From contig CAVSJJ010000002.1 in NCBI GenBank assembly GCA_963728395.1, positions 50,474-114,473 of the forward strand: a stretch of DNA of 64,000 nt, in the 5' to 3' direction. Made by a program: the position numbers and the translations under genes. Below are positions 35,266 to 43,543 of this stretch, piece by piece; the stretch's first letter is position 1, and each line of letters begins with the position of its first letter. The DNA comes from CAVSJJ01 sp963728395. GTDB taxonomy: Bacteria; Actinomycetota; Actinomycetes; Actinomycetales; Dermatophilaceae. The notes beneath the pieces were generated by a model, which did no database searches, was not told the origin of the DNA, and saw only the letters and a program-made list of their open reading frames with translations.

Positions 35266-35809
35266 CGCTCGCCCCTTCCTGTGCAGCGACCCGCCCGCGG
35301 TGGTCGACGGGCGGTGTCGTCGTCCAAGTGTCAGCGGCGGCCGCCGCGGCGGCAAGGCCTCCGGCCGACCGGGCGGAACGCGCCGCGTGCCCCCGTCGCT
35401 GGTCCCGTATGCCGCCTCGGCCGACCTGCCGCCCGTATGCCGCCTCGGCCGTCAGTCTCGGCGCTCGTCGACGACGCTACCCGGCTCGTGCCCACCGGAG
35501 CCGGCGCGCCCGGGTGACCGTCGAGGACGATCCAGGGACGGGGGATGCGGGCCGCTGCGGCCACATGTGTCGATCTCCCAGCAGGTTGAGGCTTCAACCG
35601 TTAACCTGGTCGGTAGTCCCGAGGACCACCGCAATGCGGTGCATCGGGCCCGAGTGGCCTGGTCTGGGGCGGCCTGTGGGACGGCACAGGCCGCCCTGGA
35701 CCAGTCCCCCCACCTCCCCCGTGTCCTCCAGCGCCGCGAGGCACTCGGCGAGTCCACCGCGCACGGCCCGGGCCGGGCGGTGCGGTGCGGGTGCGGTGCG
35801 GGCCGTGCC
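35266..35809. other. 544-bp stretch without a convincing gene
   Basis: It lies between the 3' end of the Ser/Thr kinase gene and the 5' end of the sialidase-like gene, both on the minus strand. It holds a 20-bp direct repeat containing GTATGCCG (35404-35423 and 35432-35451) and a less GC-rich patch near 35583-35618 with the inverted repeat GTTGAGGCTTCAAC (35584-35597), possibly a regulator site. Short open frames here have no recognisable features. Confidence 0.5.
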
Positions 35810-36898
35810 TCAGCCGCGCAGCACCGCCGCGACGGCAGCGCCGGCGACGAGGGCGCTGGCGATCGAGGCGGCCGGAACCCAGGTCCAGTGGACCAGCCTG
35901 GTGCTCCGAGCCGCCCGACTCCGGCGGTCGAGGGCGCGCAAGGCCCAGGTAGGCGTCTCCTCGCGCGTCGACCTCGCCGAGGCGAGGGTCCGCAGGTCGA
36001 TGAGCCGGGGCTGCGGCGTCGGGGTCCGCGTGTGGTTCTCGTCGACCCCGACGGCCGGCGCGCTGCCGGCGGCGGGGGTCTCGAGCCCCGGCAGCCCGAG
36101 GTGGACGGCGATCTCCTGGGCGGTGGCGGGGCGGTCGGCCGGGTCCTTGGCCAGACACGCCTCGACGACGGCGATGAGGTCGGCCGGCACGTCGTCCGGC
36201 AGCGGTGGAGGCGGGTCCTTGACCTGCGCGAGGGCCGTGGCGACGGGCGTGCCCCGGTCGAAGGGGCGGCGCCCGGTGAGGAGCTCGTGGCCGACGACAC
36301 CGAGCGCGTAGATGTCGCTGGCTCCCGTGGCGGGTTCGCCGAGGGCCTGCTCGGGGCTGAGGTAGTAGGGGGTTCCGAGGATCTCGCCGGTCCGGGTGCG
36401 AACGGTCCCGTCGATGGCCCGGGCGATGCCGAAGTCGGTCAGCTTCACGAGGCCCTCGCTCGTGAGGAGGATGTTCGCCGGCTTGACGTCGCGGTGCACG
36501 ACGCCCGCCTCGTGGGCGACGCCGAGGGCGAGCGCGGCCTGGCCGAGGACCGAGCGGGCCATGGACGGCTCCATCGGGCCGCCGGTGCGCAGCCAGCCCG
36601 AGAGCGGCTCGCCCCGGACGAGCTCCATGACGATGAAGGCCAGCCCGTCGTGGTCGCCGTAGTCGAAGAGGGTCGCGATGTTGAGGTGCGAGAGGCCGGC
36701 CGTATGCCGCGCCTCGTCGCGGAACCGCTTGGCGAAGATGAACTCGTCCTCGGTGGCCTGTCGCATCACCTTGATGGCGACCTGACGCTCGAGCATCTCG
36801 TCGGTGGCCTCCCAGACCTCGGCCATGCCGCCGGTCGCGATGTGCCGGGTCATCGTGTATCGCTCGCCGAGGCGGTAGCCCGGCTCGAGGCGGTTCAC
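35810..36898 (-). CDS. Serine/threonine protein kinase (PknB family, no sensor domain)
   Basis: A 362-residue Hanks-type kinase. Gly-loop HIATGGMAEVWEA near residue 19, catalytic Lys in VAIKVM near 42, HRDVKPANILL near 134, DFGIARA near 154, and activation segment GTPYYLSPEQALG near 174. After the kinase fold (to about 275) come a Thr/Pro-rich linker and one C-terminal transmembrane helix near 340-360. There are no PASTA repeats. It starts at GTG 36898 in a GTGA overlap with a short upstream open frame. Confidence 0.88.
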   Translation of the reverse strand: MNRLEPGYRLGERYTMTRHIATGGMAEVWEATDEMLERQVAIKVMRQATEDEFIFAKRFRDEARHTAGLSHLNIATLFDYGDHDGLAFIVMELVRGEPLSGWLRTGGPMEPSMARSVLGQAALALGVAHEAGVVHRDVKPANILLTSEGLVKLTDFGIARAIDGTVRTRTGEILGTPYYLSPEQALGEPATGASDIYALGVVGHELLTGRRPFDRGTPVATALAQVKDPPPPLPDDVPADLIAVVEACLAKDPADRPATAQEIAVHLGLPGLETPAAGSAPAVGVDENHTRTPTPQPRLIDLRTLASARSTREETPTWALRALDRRSRAARSTRLVHWTWVPAASIASALVAGAAVAAVLRG

Positions 36899-36945
36899 GA
36901 GGTCCCCGGGCCGTCGGGCGGGCCGGCGGTGCGGTCCTGGGTCAT
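36895..36945 (-). CDS. Possible 16-residue leader ORF before the kinase
   Basis: An ATG at 36945 with the good Shine-Dalgarno CGGAGGACC opens a 16-codon frame whose TGA overlaps the kinase GTG (GTGA). It could be a translational-coupling leader. Alternatively, it is the true kinase N-terminus separated by a frameshift. The kinase GTG itself lacks its own clear ribosome binding site. Confidence 0.4.
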   Translation of the reverse strand: MTQDRTAGPPDGPGTS

Positions 36946-37184
36946 GCGGGTCCTCCGGTTTGTCCTTCGAGTTCTCGTCCGACCTGCCGGTCGCATGGCT
37001 GGGCGATCTCGAGGTGGTGCTGTCTGCGGGTGACGGACCTGGCGTGGCGCGCCACCATCAGTGCTCTCTACCCGCGGGCGGCGCGGGTATGCGACCGGCG
37101 CGGGCTGAGCGGGCGGTGGACCGGGCGCGCGGACGGGCTGGGTTGGTTGGCCGGGCGGTGTGCGCGGTGTGACGCCCGTGCCGG

Positions 37185-38414
37185 TCAGCGGCGAATGGTC
37201 TCGAGGAAGTCGGCGATGCGCCCGATCGCCTCGGTGAGCATGTCGACGTCGGGAAGCGTGACCAGGCGGAAGTGGTCCGGCTCGAACCAGTTGAAGCCCG
37301 TGCCGTGCGTGACGAGGATCCGCTTGGCCCGGAGCAGGTCGATGACGAAGGCCTCGTCGCTCTCGATGGGATAGACCTCGGGGTCGAGTCGCGGGAAGCA
37401 GTACAGCGCCCCGTGCGGCTCGACGCACGACACCCCGGGGATCTCGTTGAGCAGCCGCCAGGCGGTCTTGCTCTGCTCGTAGAAGCGCCCGCCGGGCACG
37501 ACGAGCTCGTTGATCGACTGGTAGCCGCCGAGGGCGGTCTGGATCGCGTGCTGGGCGGGCACGTTGGCGCACATCCGCATGTTGGCGAGCAGGGTCAGCC
37601 CCTCGAGGAAGTCCTCGGCCAGGTGCTTCGGCCCGGACACCATGACCCAGCCGGCTCGGTAGCCGCAGACCCGGTAGGCCTTGGACAGCCCGCTGAAGGT
37701 GAGGGTGAGGACGTCGTCACCGGCATACGTCGCCGTGTGGTGGTGGACCGGCTGGCTGACGTCGTCGGCGAAGAGGATCTTCTCGTAGATCTCATCGGAC
37801 ATGAGGACGAGCTGGTGGCGCCGGGCGATGTCGACGAGGCCGCGGACGGTCTCCTCGCTGTAGACGGCGCCGGTCGGGTTGTTGGGGTTGATGACGACGA
37901 GGGCGAAGGTGTTCTCGGTGATCTTGGACTCGATGTCGTCCAGGTCGGGGTTCCACCCGTTGCTCTCGTCGCAGCGGTAGTGGACGGGCGTGCCGCCGGT
38001 GAGCGAGACCGCGCCGGTCCACAGCGGGTAGTCCGGGGCGGGGACGAGGATCTCGTTGCCGTCGTCGATGAACGCGGTGAGGACCATCGAGATCAGCTCG
38101 GAGACGCCGTTGCCGATGAAGACGTCCTCGACGCTCGTGTCGAGCAGGCCACGGGACTGGTAGTACTGCGCGACGGCCGTGCGGGCCGAGTAGATCCCGC
38201 GGGAGTCGGAGTAGCCCTGGGCGTCGGGCAGGTTGTGGATCATGTCGGCGAGGATCGCCTCGGGCGCCTCGAAGCCGAACGGCGCGGGGTTGCCGATGTT
38301 GAGCTTGAGGATCTTGTGCCCCTCGGCCTCGAGCCGCTGGGCCTCGGTGAGGATCGGGCCTCGCACGTCGTACCGGACGTGCTGGAGCTTGCGGCTCTGG
38401 GTGATGGGGCGCAT
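37185..38414 (-). CDS. Alanine/aspartate aminotransferase family enzyme (AlaA-like)
   Basis: A 409-residue class I PLP aminotransferase. The opening ITQSRKLQHVRYDVRGPI is typical of AlaA glutamate-pyruvate aminotransferases. It continues with LNIGNPAPFGF near 40, GYSDSRGIYSAR near 70, VVINPNNPTGAVYSEE near 175 and the PLP-lysine block SGLSKAYRVCGYRAGW near 245. It likely makes alanine from pyruvate and glutamate. It is transcribed alone on the minus strand. Confidence 0.88.
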   Translation of the reverse strand: MRPITQSRKLQHVRYDVRGPILTEAQRLEAEGHKILKLNIGNPAPFGFEAPEAILADMIHNLPDAQGYSDSRGIYSARTAVAQYYQSRGLLDTSVEDVFIGNGVSELISMVLTAFIDDGNEILVPAPDYPLWTGAVSLTGGTPVHYRCDESNGWNPDLDDIESKITENTFALVVINPNNPTGAVYSEETVRGLVDIARRHQLVLMSDEIYEKILFADDVSQPVHHHTATYAGDDVLTLTFSGLSKAYRVCGYRAGWVMVSGPKHLAEDFLEGLTLLANMRMCANVPAQHAIQTALGGYQSINELVVPGGRFYEQSKTAWRLLNEIPGVSCVEPHGALYCFPRLDPEVYPIESDEAFVIDLLRAKRILVTHGTGFNWFEPDHFRLVTLPDVDMLTEAIGRIADFLETIRR

Positions 38415-38468
38415 GGGGCCAGTCTGTCAGGGCCGGTATGCCGCCCGCCCGCGCCGACCTCCGACAAC

Positions 38469-38680
38469 AACTTCCCAATAGGGGAGTTGTTGCCTTCGGG
38501 TATGCCGGCCGGCGGGTTGGGAGGAGGGCGATTACTTCCCAATTGGGGAGTTGTTGCCTTCGGGTATGCCGGCCGGCGGGTTGGGAGGAGGGCGATTACT
38601 TCCCAATTGGGGAGTTGTTGCCTTCGGGTATGCCGGCCGGCGGGTTGGGAGGAGGGCGATTACTTCCCTATTGGGGAGTT
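38469..38680. repeat. Intergenic hairpin repeat, four copies (64-bp period)
   Basis: Cores at 38469-38488, 38533-38552, 38597-38616 and 38661-38680 are variants of AACTTCCCTATTGGGGAGTT. The spacer between cores is itself repeated and includes GGGTATGCCGGCCGGCGGG. In the first copy the stem extends to 12 bp (CAACAACTTCCC/GGGGAGTTGTTG). The last copy runs into the TAA of the ABC permease gene, so the array sits just after its 3' end. Confidence 0.9.
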
Positions 38681-39404
38681 ATTCGTCGCCGGTGAGGTTG
38701 AAGCCGCGCAGGCGCCAGACGGCGAGCCACGCACCGGCCACGATGACGACGACGACGGCGACGACGGCATACGTCGTGCCGAGGTCCGGCGACAGCGGCT
38801 GGTCCGCGACCGGAGCGGCGATCGCCGTCGCCCAGCGCGACACGCTGAGCCACCGGACGCCGTCGAGCAGGCCGCCGAGGAGGCTCTCCCACACGAGGAG
38901 GTAGATGAGCCCGACGACGACGGCGTGCCGGGTGAGGACCGACAGCAGGGCGAAGAGGGAGCAGTATGCCGCGCCGGCGGCGAGTGCGCCCACCGCGTAG
39001 GCCACCCCCAGCCGCGGGTCGCTCGGCCTCATGAACAGCCCCGCGAGGAGGATGGGGACGGCGGCGAAGAGGACGACGGAGCCGAGGGCCACGACGAGCT
39101 TGCTGAGCAGGATCCGCGAGCGGGGAACCGGCCGGGCCAGCAGGTAGGCGACCGAGCCGTCGTCGATCTCGGGGGCGAGCACGCCGGTCGTCGCCAGGAG
39201 CGCGACCAAGGGCGTGACGACGATGAGGCCGAGGGCCTGCAGGGTTTGCCGTGCGGCGTCGGGGTCGGTCCCGACGAGGAGCCGGATCAGCAGGGCGAGG
39301 CCGAGCAGGACGGCCGGCAGGACGAGGAGAAGGACCCCGCGCCTGCGGCCGAAGAGGCTCTTGCGGGCCAGGCGCACGACGGTGCGGGACAGCGGGGCGG
39401 TCAT
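38679..39404 (-). CDS. ABC-2 type transporter permease
   Basis: A 241-residue membrane protein with six hydrophobic segments. The core LAPEIDDGSVAYLLARPVPRSRILLSKLVVA near residue 78 matches ABC-2 permeases. The start ATG overlaps the TGA of the preceding ATPase gene (ATGA). Its TAA stop lies within a copy of the intergenic hairpin repeat. It is the last gene of the double ABC operon 42157-38679. Confidence 0.85.
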   Translation of the reverse strand: MTAPLSRTVVRLARKSLFGRRRGVLLLVLPAVLLGLALLIRLLVGTDPDAARQTLQALGLIVVTPLVALLATTGVLAPEIDDGSVAYLLARPVPRSRILLSKLVVALGSVVLFAAVPILLAGLFMRPSDPRLGVAYAVGALAAGAAYCSLFALLSVLTRHAVVVGLIYLLVWESLLGGLLDGVRWLSVSRWATAIAAPVADQPLSPDLGTTYAVVAVVVVIVAGAWLAVWRLRGFNLTGDE

Positions 39405-40315
39405 GCCGACACCAGGTAGGCGAAGACGCTCTCGAGCGACTCGTCGGTCGGGATGACCTCGAGGAGCCGGATCCCCTGCTCCCTGGCCAGCCGGGGCAGG
39501 GCGGCGCTGAACCGGCCGAAGTCGGACGCCTCGAGCTCGATCCCGCCCTCGGCGCGCAGCCGCACCCCTCGCACGGACGGGTCGGACAGCAGGACCGCGG
39601 CGAGCCGCCGGTCGTCGGCGCTGCGCAGCACGAACCGGTTGGGCCGGTCGGTCATCAGCCGTCGGATGGCGCCGAAGTCCCCGGATGCCGCGTGCCGGCC
39701 GGAGACGACGACCTCGATCTGCCGGGCCACCTGCTGCACCTCCTCGAGGATGTGCGAGCTGAACAGGACGGTCCGGCCCTCGGCACCCATCGATCGGAGC
39801 AGGTCCATCAGGTGGATCCGTTGGCGCGGGTCCATCCCGTTGAACGGCTCGTCGAGGAGGAGGACCTGCGGTTCGTGGACGAGCGCCGAGGCCATCTTGA
39901 CCCGCTGGCGCATCCCCTTGGAGTACGTCGAGATCGCCCGGTCGGCGGCATCGGTCATCTCGACGAGGCCGAGGGCGTGCGAGGCGGCCCGGCCGGGGAC
40001 CTCCAGGCCGTGTAGCTCGGCGGCGGCGAGGACGAACTCGCGGCCGGTGAGGTAGTCGAACAGGGCCTCCCGCTCCGGCACGAGGCCGAGCGAACGGTAG
40101 ACGGACTCGTTGCGCCACAGGGCCGCACCGTCGAGGGTGACCGAGCCGGTGGACGGGGCGAGGAACCCCGACATCAGCGCGATGAGCGTCGACTTGCCGG
40201 CCCCGTTGGGCCCGAGCAGCCCGGTCACGCCGGGGCCGATCGTCATCGAGACGTCGTTGACCGCGACGACGTTGCGGTACCAGCGGGAGACGTGCTCGAG
40301 CCGCAGGGTGCTCAT
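39401..40315 (-). CDS. ABC-2 type transporter ATPase
   Basis: A 304-residue ATPase of the exporter type. Walker A GPNGAGKST near residue 36, Q-loop VPEREALF, signature STYSKGMRQRVKMA near 130, Walker B LLLDEPFNGMDP and switch SSHIL. A C-terminal domain of about 90 residues follows. It is coupled to permeases on both sides by ATGA overlaps. The substrate is unknown. Confidence 0.88.
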   Translation of the reverse strand: MSTLRLEHVSRWYRNVVAVNDVSMTIGPGVTGLLGPNGAGKSTLIALMSGFLAPSTGSVTLDGAALWRNESVYRSLGLVPEREALFDYLTGREFVLAAAELHGLEVPGRAASHALGLVEMTDAADRAISTYSKGMRQRVKMASALVHEPQVLLLDEPFNGMDPRQRIHLMDLLRSMGAEGRTVLFSSHILEEVQQVARQIEVVVSGRHAASGDFGAIRRLMTDRPNRFVLRSADDRRLAAVLLSDPSVRGVRLRAEGGIELEASDFGRFSAALPRLAREQGIRLLEVIPTDESLESVFAYLVSA

Positions 40316-41241
40316 GTGCCGACCTCCCGGTAGCGCCCGAGCATCACGGCCACCGAGCCGATGACGGTGGCGAGGGTCACCGCGAGGTAGGCCAGGCCGA
40401 GAGCCGTGCCGGCCGGTGGGGCGGGCGTGGCCGCCGGCACATCGAAGAGCCACACCTGGAGACCGTTGACGAGGGTGTACGGCGAGAACAGGCCCGCGAC
40501 CTGGCCGACGAGCTCGTGCTGGGAGTCCATGGCGATGCCCTGGACGATCGACACGGCGGTGTAGCTGAGCAGGAGGATGACGATGACCCCGGCGACCGCC
40601 AGCCCTCGCCGGGTCGTCAGCGCCGAGACGACCGCCGCCGGTCCGGCCAGGCAGGCGGCGAGCACGACGGCACCGACGAGGGCGGCGAGGATCCGGCCGG
40701 TCTCGCGTCCGGGCGGCAGGTCGGCGAGGAGGCCACCGGCATACATCAGGAGCAGCGGCGTGCCGATGAGGACGAGGGTCGCCGCGGTGAGCGAGCCGAG
40801 GCGGACGAGGACGTAGGTCGCGCGGCGGATCGGGCGGGCGAGGTAGAGGGTGATCGTCCCGAAGCGCAGGTCGCGCGAGACGAGGGCCGGGGCCTGGGCG
40901 GCGACGAAGACCGAGATGAGCAGCTGGGTCGTCAGGGGGTAGGTCGAGTAGGGGACGATCTGCTCCTCGAGGTTGAGCACGGCCCGGGCCTGGACGAGGA
41001 TGCCGACGAGGATGAGCGCGGGCAGCAGCATGAGGCCGATGAGGATCATCGGCAGGACCTTCGAGCGGCCCGAGCGGCCGAGCCCGTAGCAGTGGCGCAG
41101 GCCGGTGACGAACAGGGCGCGGGCGACGGCCCCCTCGCCAAGACGCGGCCCGTCGTAGGTGCGGTAGCCCAGGTCGTGGATGACCGCGGGCCCGCCCCCG
41201 TCAGTGGGGTCGGGCATCGCCCCGTCAGTGGGGTTGGACAC
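40312..41241 (-). CDS. ABC-2 type transporter permease
   Basis: A 309-residue membrane protein with about six helices. VSRDLRFGTITLYLARPIRRATYVLVRLG near 123 is the typical ABC-2 stretch. GTG 41241 overlaps the upstream ATPase stop by 17 nt. ATG 41217, eight codons on, is an alternative. The N-terminus holds a nine-codon duplication (PTDGAMPDPTDG), so the extended start may be recent. Confidence 0.82.
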   Translation of the reverse strand: MSNPTDGAMPDPTDGGGPAVIHDLGYRTYDGPRLGEGAVARALFVTGLRHCYGLGRSGRSKVLPMILIGLMLLPALILVGILVQARAVLNLEEQIVPYSTYPLTTQLLISVFVAAQAPALVSRDLRFGTITLYLARPIRRATYVLVRLGSLTAATLVLIGTPLLLMYAGGLLADLPPGRETGRILAALVGAVVLAACLAGPAAVVSALTTRRGLAVAGVIVILLLSYTAVSIVQGIAMDSQHELVGQVAGLFSPYTLVNGLQVWLFDVPAATPAPPAGTALGLAYLAVTLATVIGSVAVMLGRYREVGT

Positions 41242-42157
41242 TGCCGGCCACCCCCTCTCGGAACACGTCCTCGATCCGGTGATGTCGCTCCTGCATCCGG
41301 ACCAGCCCGAGCCCGAGGTCGACGACGACGTCGCGGACGATGTCGCGGGTCGTCTCGTCGGCGACGGCGACCTCGACCAGGCGGTCCTCGGCCTGCCAGG
41401 CTCGCAGCCCCGCGTCGACGAGGGCCTGGCCGAGGAGCCGGTCCGCGTCCGGCCCTCCCTGCACCTCGACGACGAGGCTGCCCGTCGTGAGGAGGAACTC
41501 GGTCGTCGCCGACGCCCTCAGCAGCGCGCCGCTGTCGAGGACGATGACGTGGTCGCTCACCCGCTCCAGCTCGCCGAGGAGGTGGGAGGTGACGAGGACG
41601 GCGATGCCGAAGTCGGTCCCGATCCGCCGGACGAGGTCGAGCATGCCGTCCCGCGAGGCCGGGTCGAGGCCGTTCGTCGGCTCGTCGAGGAGGACGAGCC
41701 GCGGGTCGTGGACGAGTGCCTGGGCGAGCTTGGCCCGCTGCTTCATCCCGGTGGAGTAGCCGCCCATCGCCCGGTAGCGCTCCTCGGCGAGGCCGACGTG
41801 TCGCAGGACGTCGGCCGCTCGTTCCCGCGCCGCCGGGTAGGGCAGGCCGGACATCTGGCCGAGGTGGACGACGAAGTCGCTCGCCGAGACGTCGGCGGGC
41901 AGGCAGTCGTGCTCGGGCATGTAGCCGACGAGGGCCCGGATCCGGGGGCCCTCGGTCGCGACGTCGTGGGAGAGGACGGTGGCGCTCCCGGCGGTGGCCG
42001 GGACGAGGCCGAGGAGGATCTTGATGAGGGTGGACTTGCCGGCGCCGTTGGCCCCGACGAGACCGGTGATGCCGTCGCCGACGGTGAGGTCGAGGGCGTC
42101 CAGAGCCGTGACCCGTGGGTAGCGCTTGGCCAGGCCGCGCGTCTCGATGACCGGCAT
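41225..42157 (-). CDS. ABC-2 type transporter ATPase
   Basis: A 310-residue ATPase and first gene of the four-gene operon ATPase-permease-ATPase-permease. Walker A GANGAGKST near residue 35, signature GGYSTGMKQRAKLAQAL near 130, Walker B LVLLDEPTNGLDP, and switch TSHLL. The C-terminal domain ends in EDVFREG as usual. A weak AGGTTG precedes the ATG. Confidence 0.88.
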   Translation of the reverse strand: MPVIETRGLAKRYPRVTALDALDLTVGDGITGLVGANGAGKSTLIKILLGLVPATAGSATVLSHDVATEGPRIRALVGYMPEHDCLPADVSASDFVVHLGQMSGLPYPAARERAADVLRHVGLAEERYRAMGGYSTGMKQRAKLAQALVHDPRLVLLDEPTNGLDPASRDGMLDLVRRIGTDFGIAVLVTSHLLGELERVSDHVIVLDSGALLRASATTEFLLTTGSLVVEVQGGPDADRLLGQALVDAGLRAWQAEDRLVEVAVADETTRDIVRDVVVDLGLGLVRMQERHHRIEDVFREGVAGSVQPH

Positions 42158-42228
42158 ACGCGCCAACCTATCGGCGCGCCCGGCGCTGGGGGCGAGGCTG
42201 CGGCGACACGCCGGAGTCTCCCGCCCGG

Positions 42229-43401
42229 CTACCGCTGGCGGCCGATGACGGCGGAGACGAACTGGCCCGCCGAGACGGCGCTCGCGTGCAGCCCGGTGAG
42301 GGCCGCCGGGGTGCGCTGGACCCCGGCCGCGGGGCTGGCGGTCCCGATCCCGAGGGCGCCCTGTCCGGCGGCGCCCCAGGCGTAGACCGTGCCGTCCGCC
42401 GCGAGCGCGAGGGTGTGGTTGTAGCCGGACGAGACCGCCGTGACCCGGGGCAGGCATGCCACGGAGCGGGGCCTGGCGACGTATGCCGCGGCACCCGAGA
42501 TGCCGAGCTGGCCGGCGGCGTTGGTGCCCCAGGCCTTGAGCCGGCCGGAGCGCATGAGCGCGAAGGAGCCGAAGTCGCCGGCCGAGACGTCCTTGGCGCG
42601 CGAGCCGAGCGGCACCCGGACGGGGCGGTCGCGCTCGGTGCGGCTGCCGTCGCCGAGCTGGGCGAACTCGTTGTCGCCCCACGCCCAGACGGAGCCGTCG
42701 GTGCCGACCGCCAGGGAGTGGGTCGTTCCTGCGGCCACGGCCCGGGCCGCCGGGAGGCCGGCCACCCGGACCGGCCGGTTGCTCGAGGAGACCGAGCCGG
42801 TGCCGAGCTGGCCGTATTCGCCGTGGCCCCACGCCCAGACCGAGCCGTCGGCCGCGAGGGCCAGGACGTGGTCGAGCCCGGCCGAGACCCGGACGATCCG
42901 CGGCAGTCCGGGCACGACGCTCGGGGTGCTCCGGTTCTTCCGGTCGCCGAGACCGAGCTCGCCGCCACGGTTGTAGCCCCACGCGTAGACGGTGCCGTCG
43001 CCGGCGACGGCGAAGCTCGAGGCGCCCCCGGCGTCGACGGACACGATGCCGGCCAGTCCGGGGACCCGGGTCGGCGTGCCGAGCACCCTCGGGCCGGGCC
43101 CGGCCTGGCCGTAGCGGTTGAAGCCCCACCCCCAGACGGACCCGTCGTGTCGCAGGGCGAGCATGTGCCCGGCATGCGCCGAGACCTGGACCGCGTGCGA
43201 CAGAGACCGGCCGACCGACACCGGCATCGCGGAGGACACGAAGGGCCGGCCGTTGCCCAGCGTGCCCTGCTCGTCGACCCCGAAGGTCATCACCTGACCG
43301 GCCGCGGCGCGCGAGTGCGCGGACTCGGCCAGCGCCGGTCCGGTGCCGACGGCGAGTGTGGCCGCGGCGAGCGCGGACACGACGACGAAACGCTTGGACA
43401 T
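42229..43401 (-). CDS. Secreted RCC1-repeat beta-propeller protein
   Basis: A 390-residue exported protein. The signal peptide spans residues 1-25 (FVVVSALAAATLAVGTGPALA). About seven repeats of roughly 50 residues carry the GxxxWGWGxNxxGQLG pattern, for example GSVWGWGFNRYGQAG near 88 and GSVWAWGDNEFAQLG near 235. RCC1 propellers bind ligands or proteins; the bacterial role is unknown. ATG 43401 is the start closest to the signal peptide, and GGGGGG precedes it. Confidence 0.88.
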   Translation of the reverse strand: MSKRFVVVSALAAATLAVGTGPALAESAHSRAAAGQVMTFGVDEQGTLGNGRPFVSSAMPVSVGRSLSHAVQVSAHAGHMLALRHDGSVWGWGFNRYGQAGPGPRVLGTPTRVPGLAGIVSVDAGGASSFAVAGDGTVYAWGYNRGGELGLGDRKNRSTPSVVPGLPRIVRVSAGLDHVLALAADGSVWAWGHGEYGQLGTGSVSSSNRPVRVAGLPAARAVAAGTTHSLAVGTDGSVWAWGDNEFAQLGDGSRTERDRPVRVPLGSRAKDVSAGDFGSFALMRSGRLKAWGTNAAGQLGISGAAAYVARPRSVACLPRVTAVSSGYNHTLALAADGTVYAWGAAGQGALGIGTASPAAGVQRTPAALTGLHASAVSAGQFVSAVIGRQR

Positions 43402-43543
43402 GTGCCCCCCCAAGAGCAACAACCTCCACCAATGCGGCTCACGATAGCCGCACCCGGACACCGGCGTGAGCGGTTTGCGCAGGTATGGGGTGATCGGCGT
43501 CAAGGGTTGAGCGGCGGGCGTGGACGTCGAGGATGATGGCTCG

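Noticed and set aside
36895..37572. A 225-residue open frame between aminotransferase and kinase
   Set aside because: Mostly an out-of-frame shadow of the aminotransferase C-terminus; only the last 16 codons have a plausible start signal.
38469..38680. CRISPR array
   Set aside because: Repeat cores are regular but the spacers are identical within the array, the core is a hairpin, and no cas gene is present.
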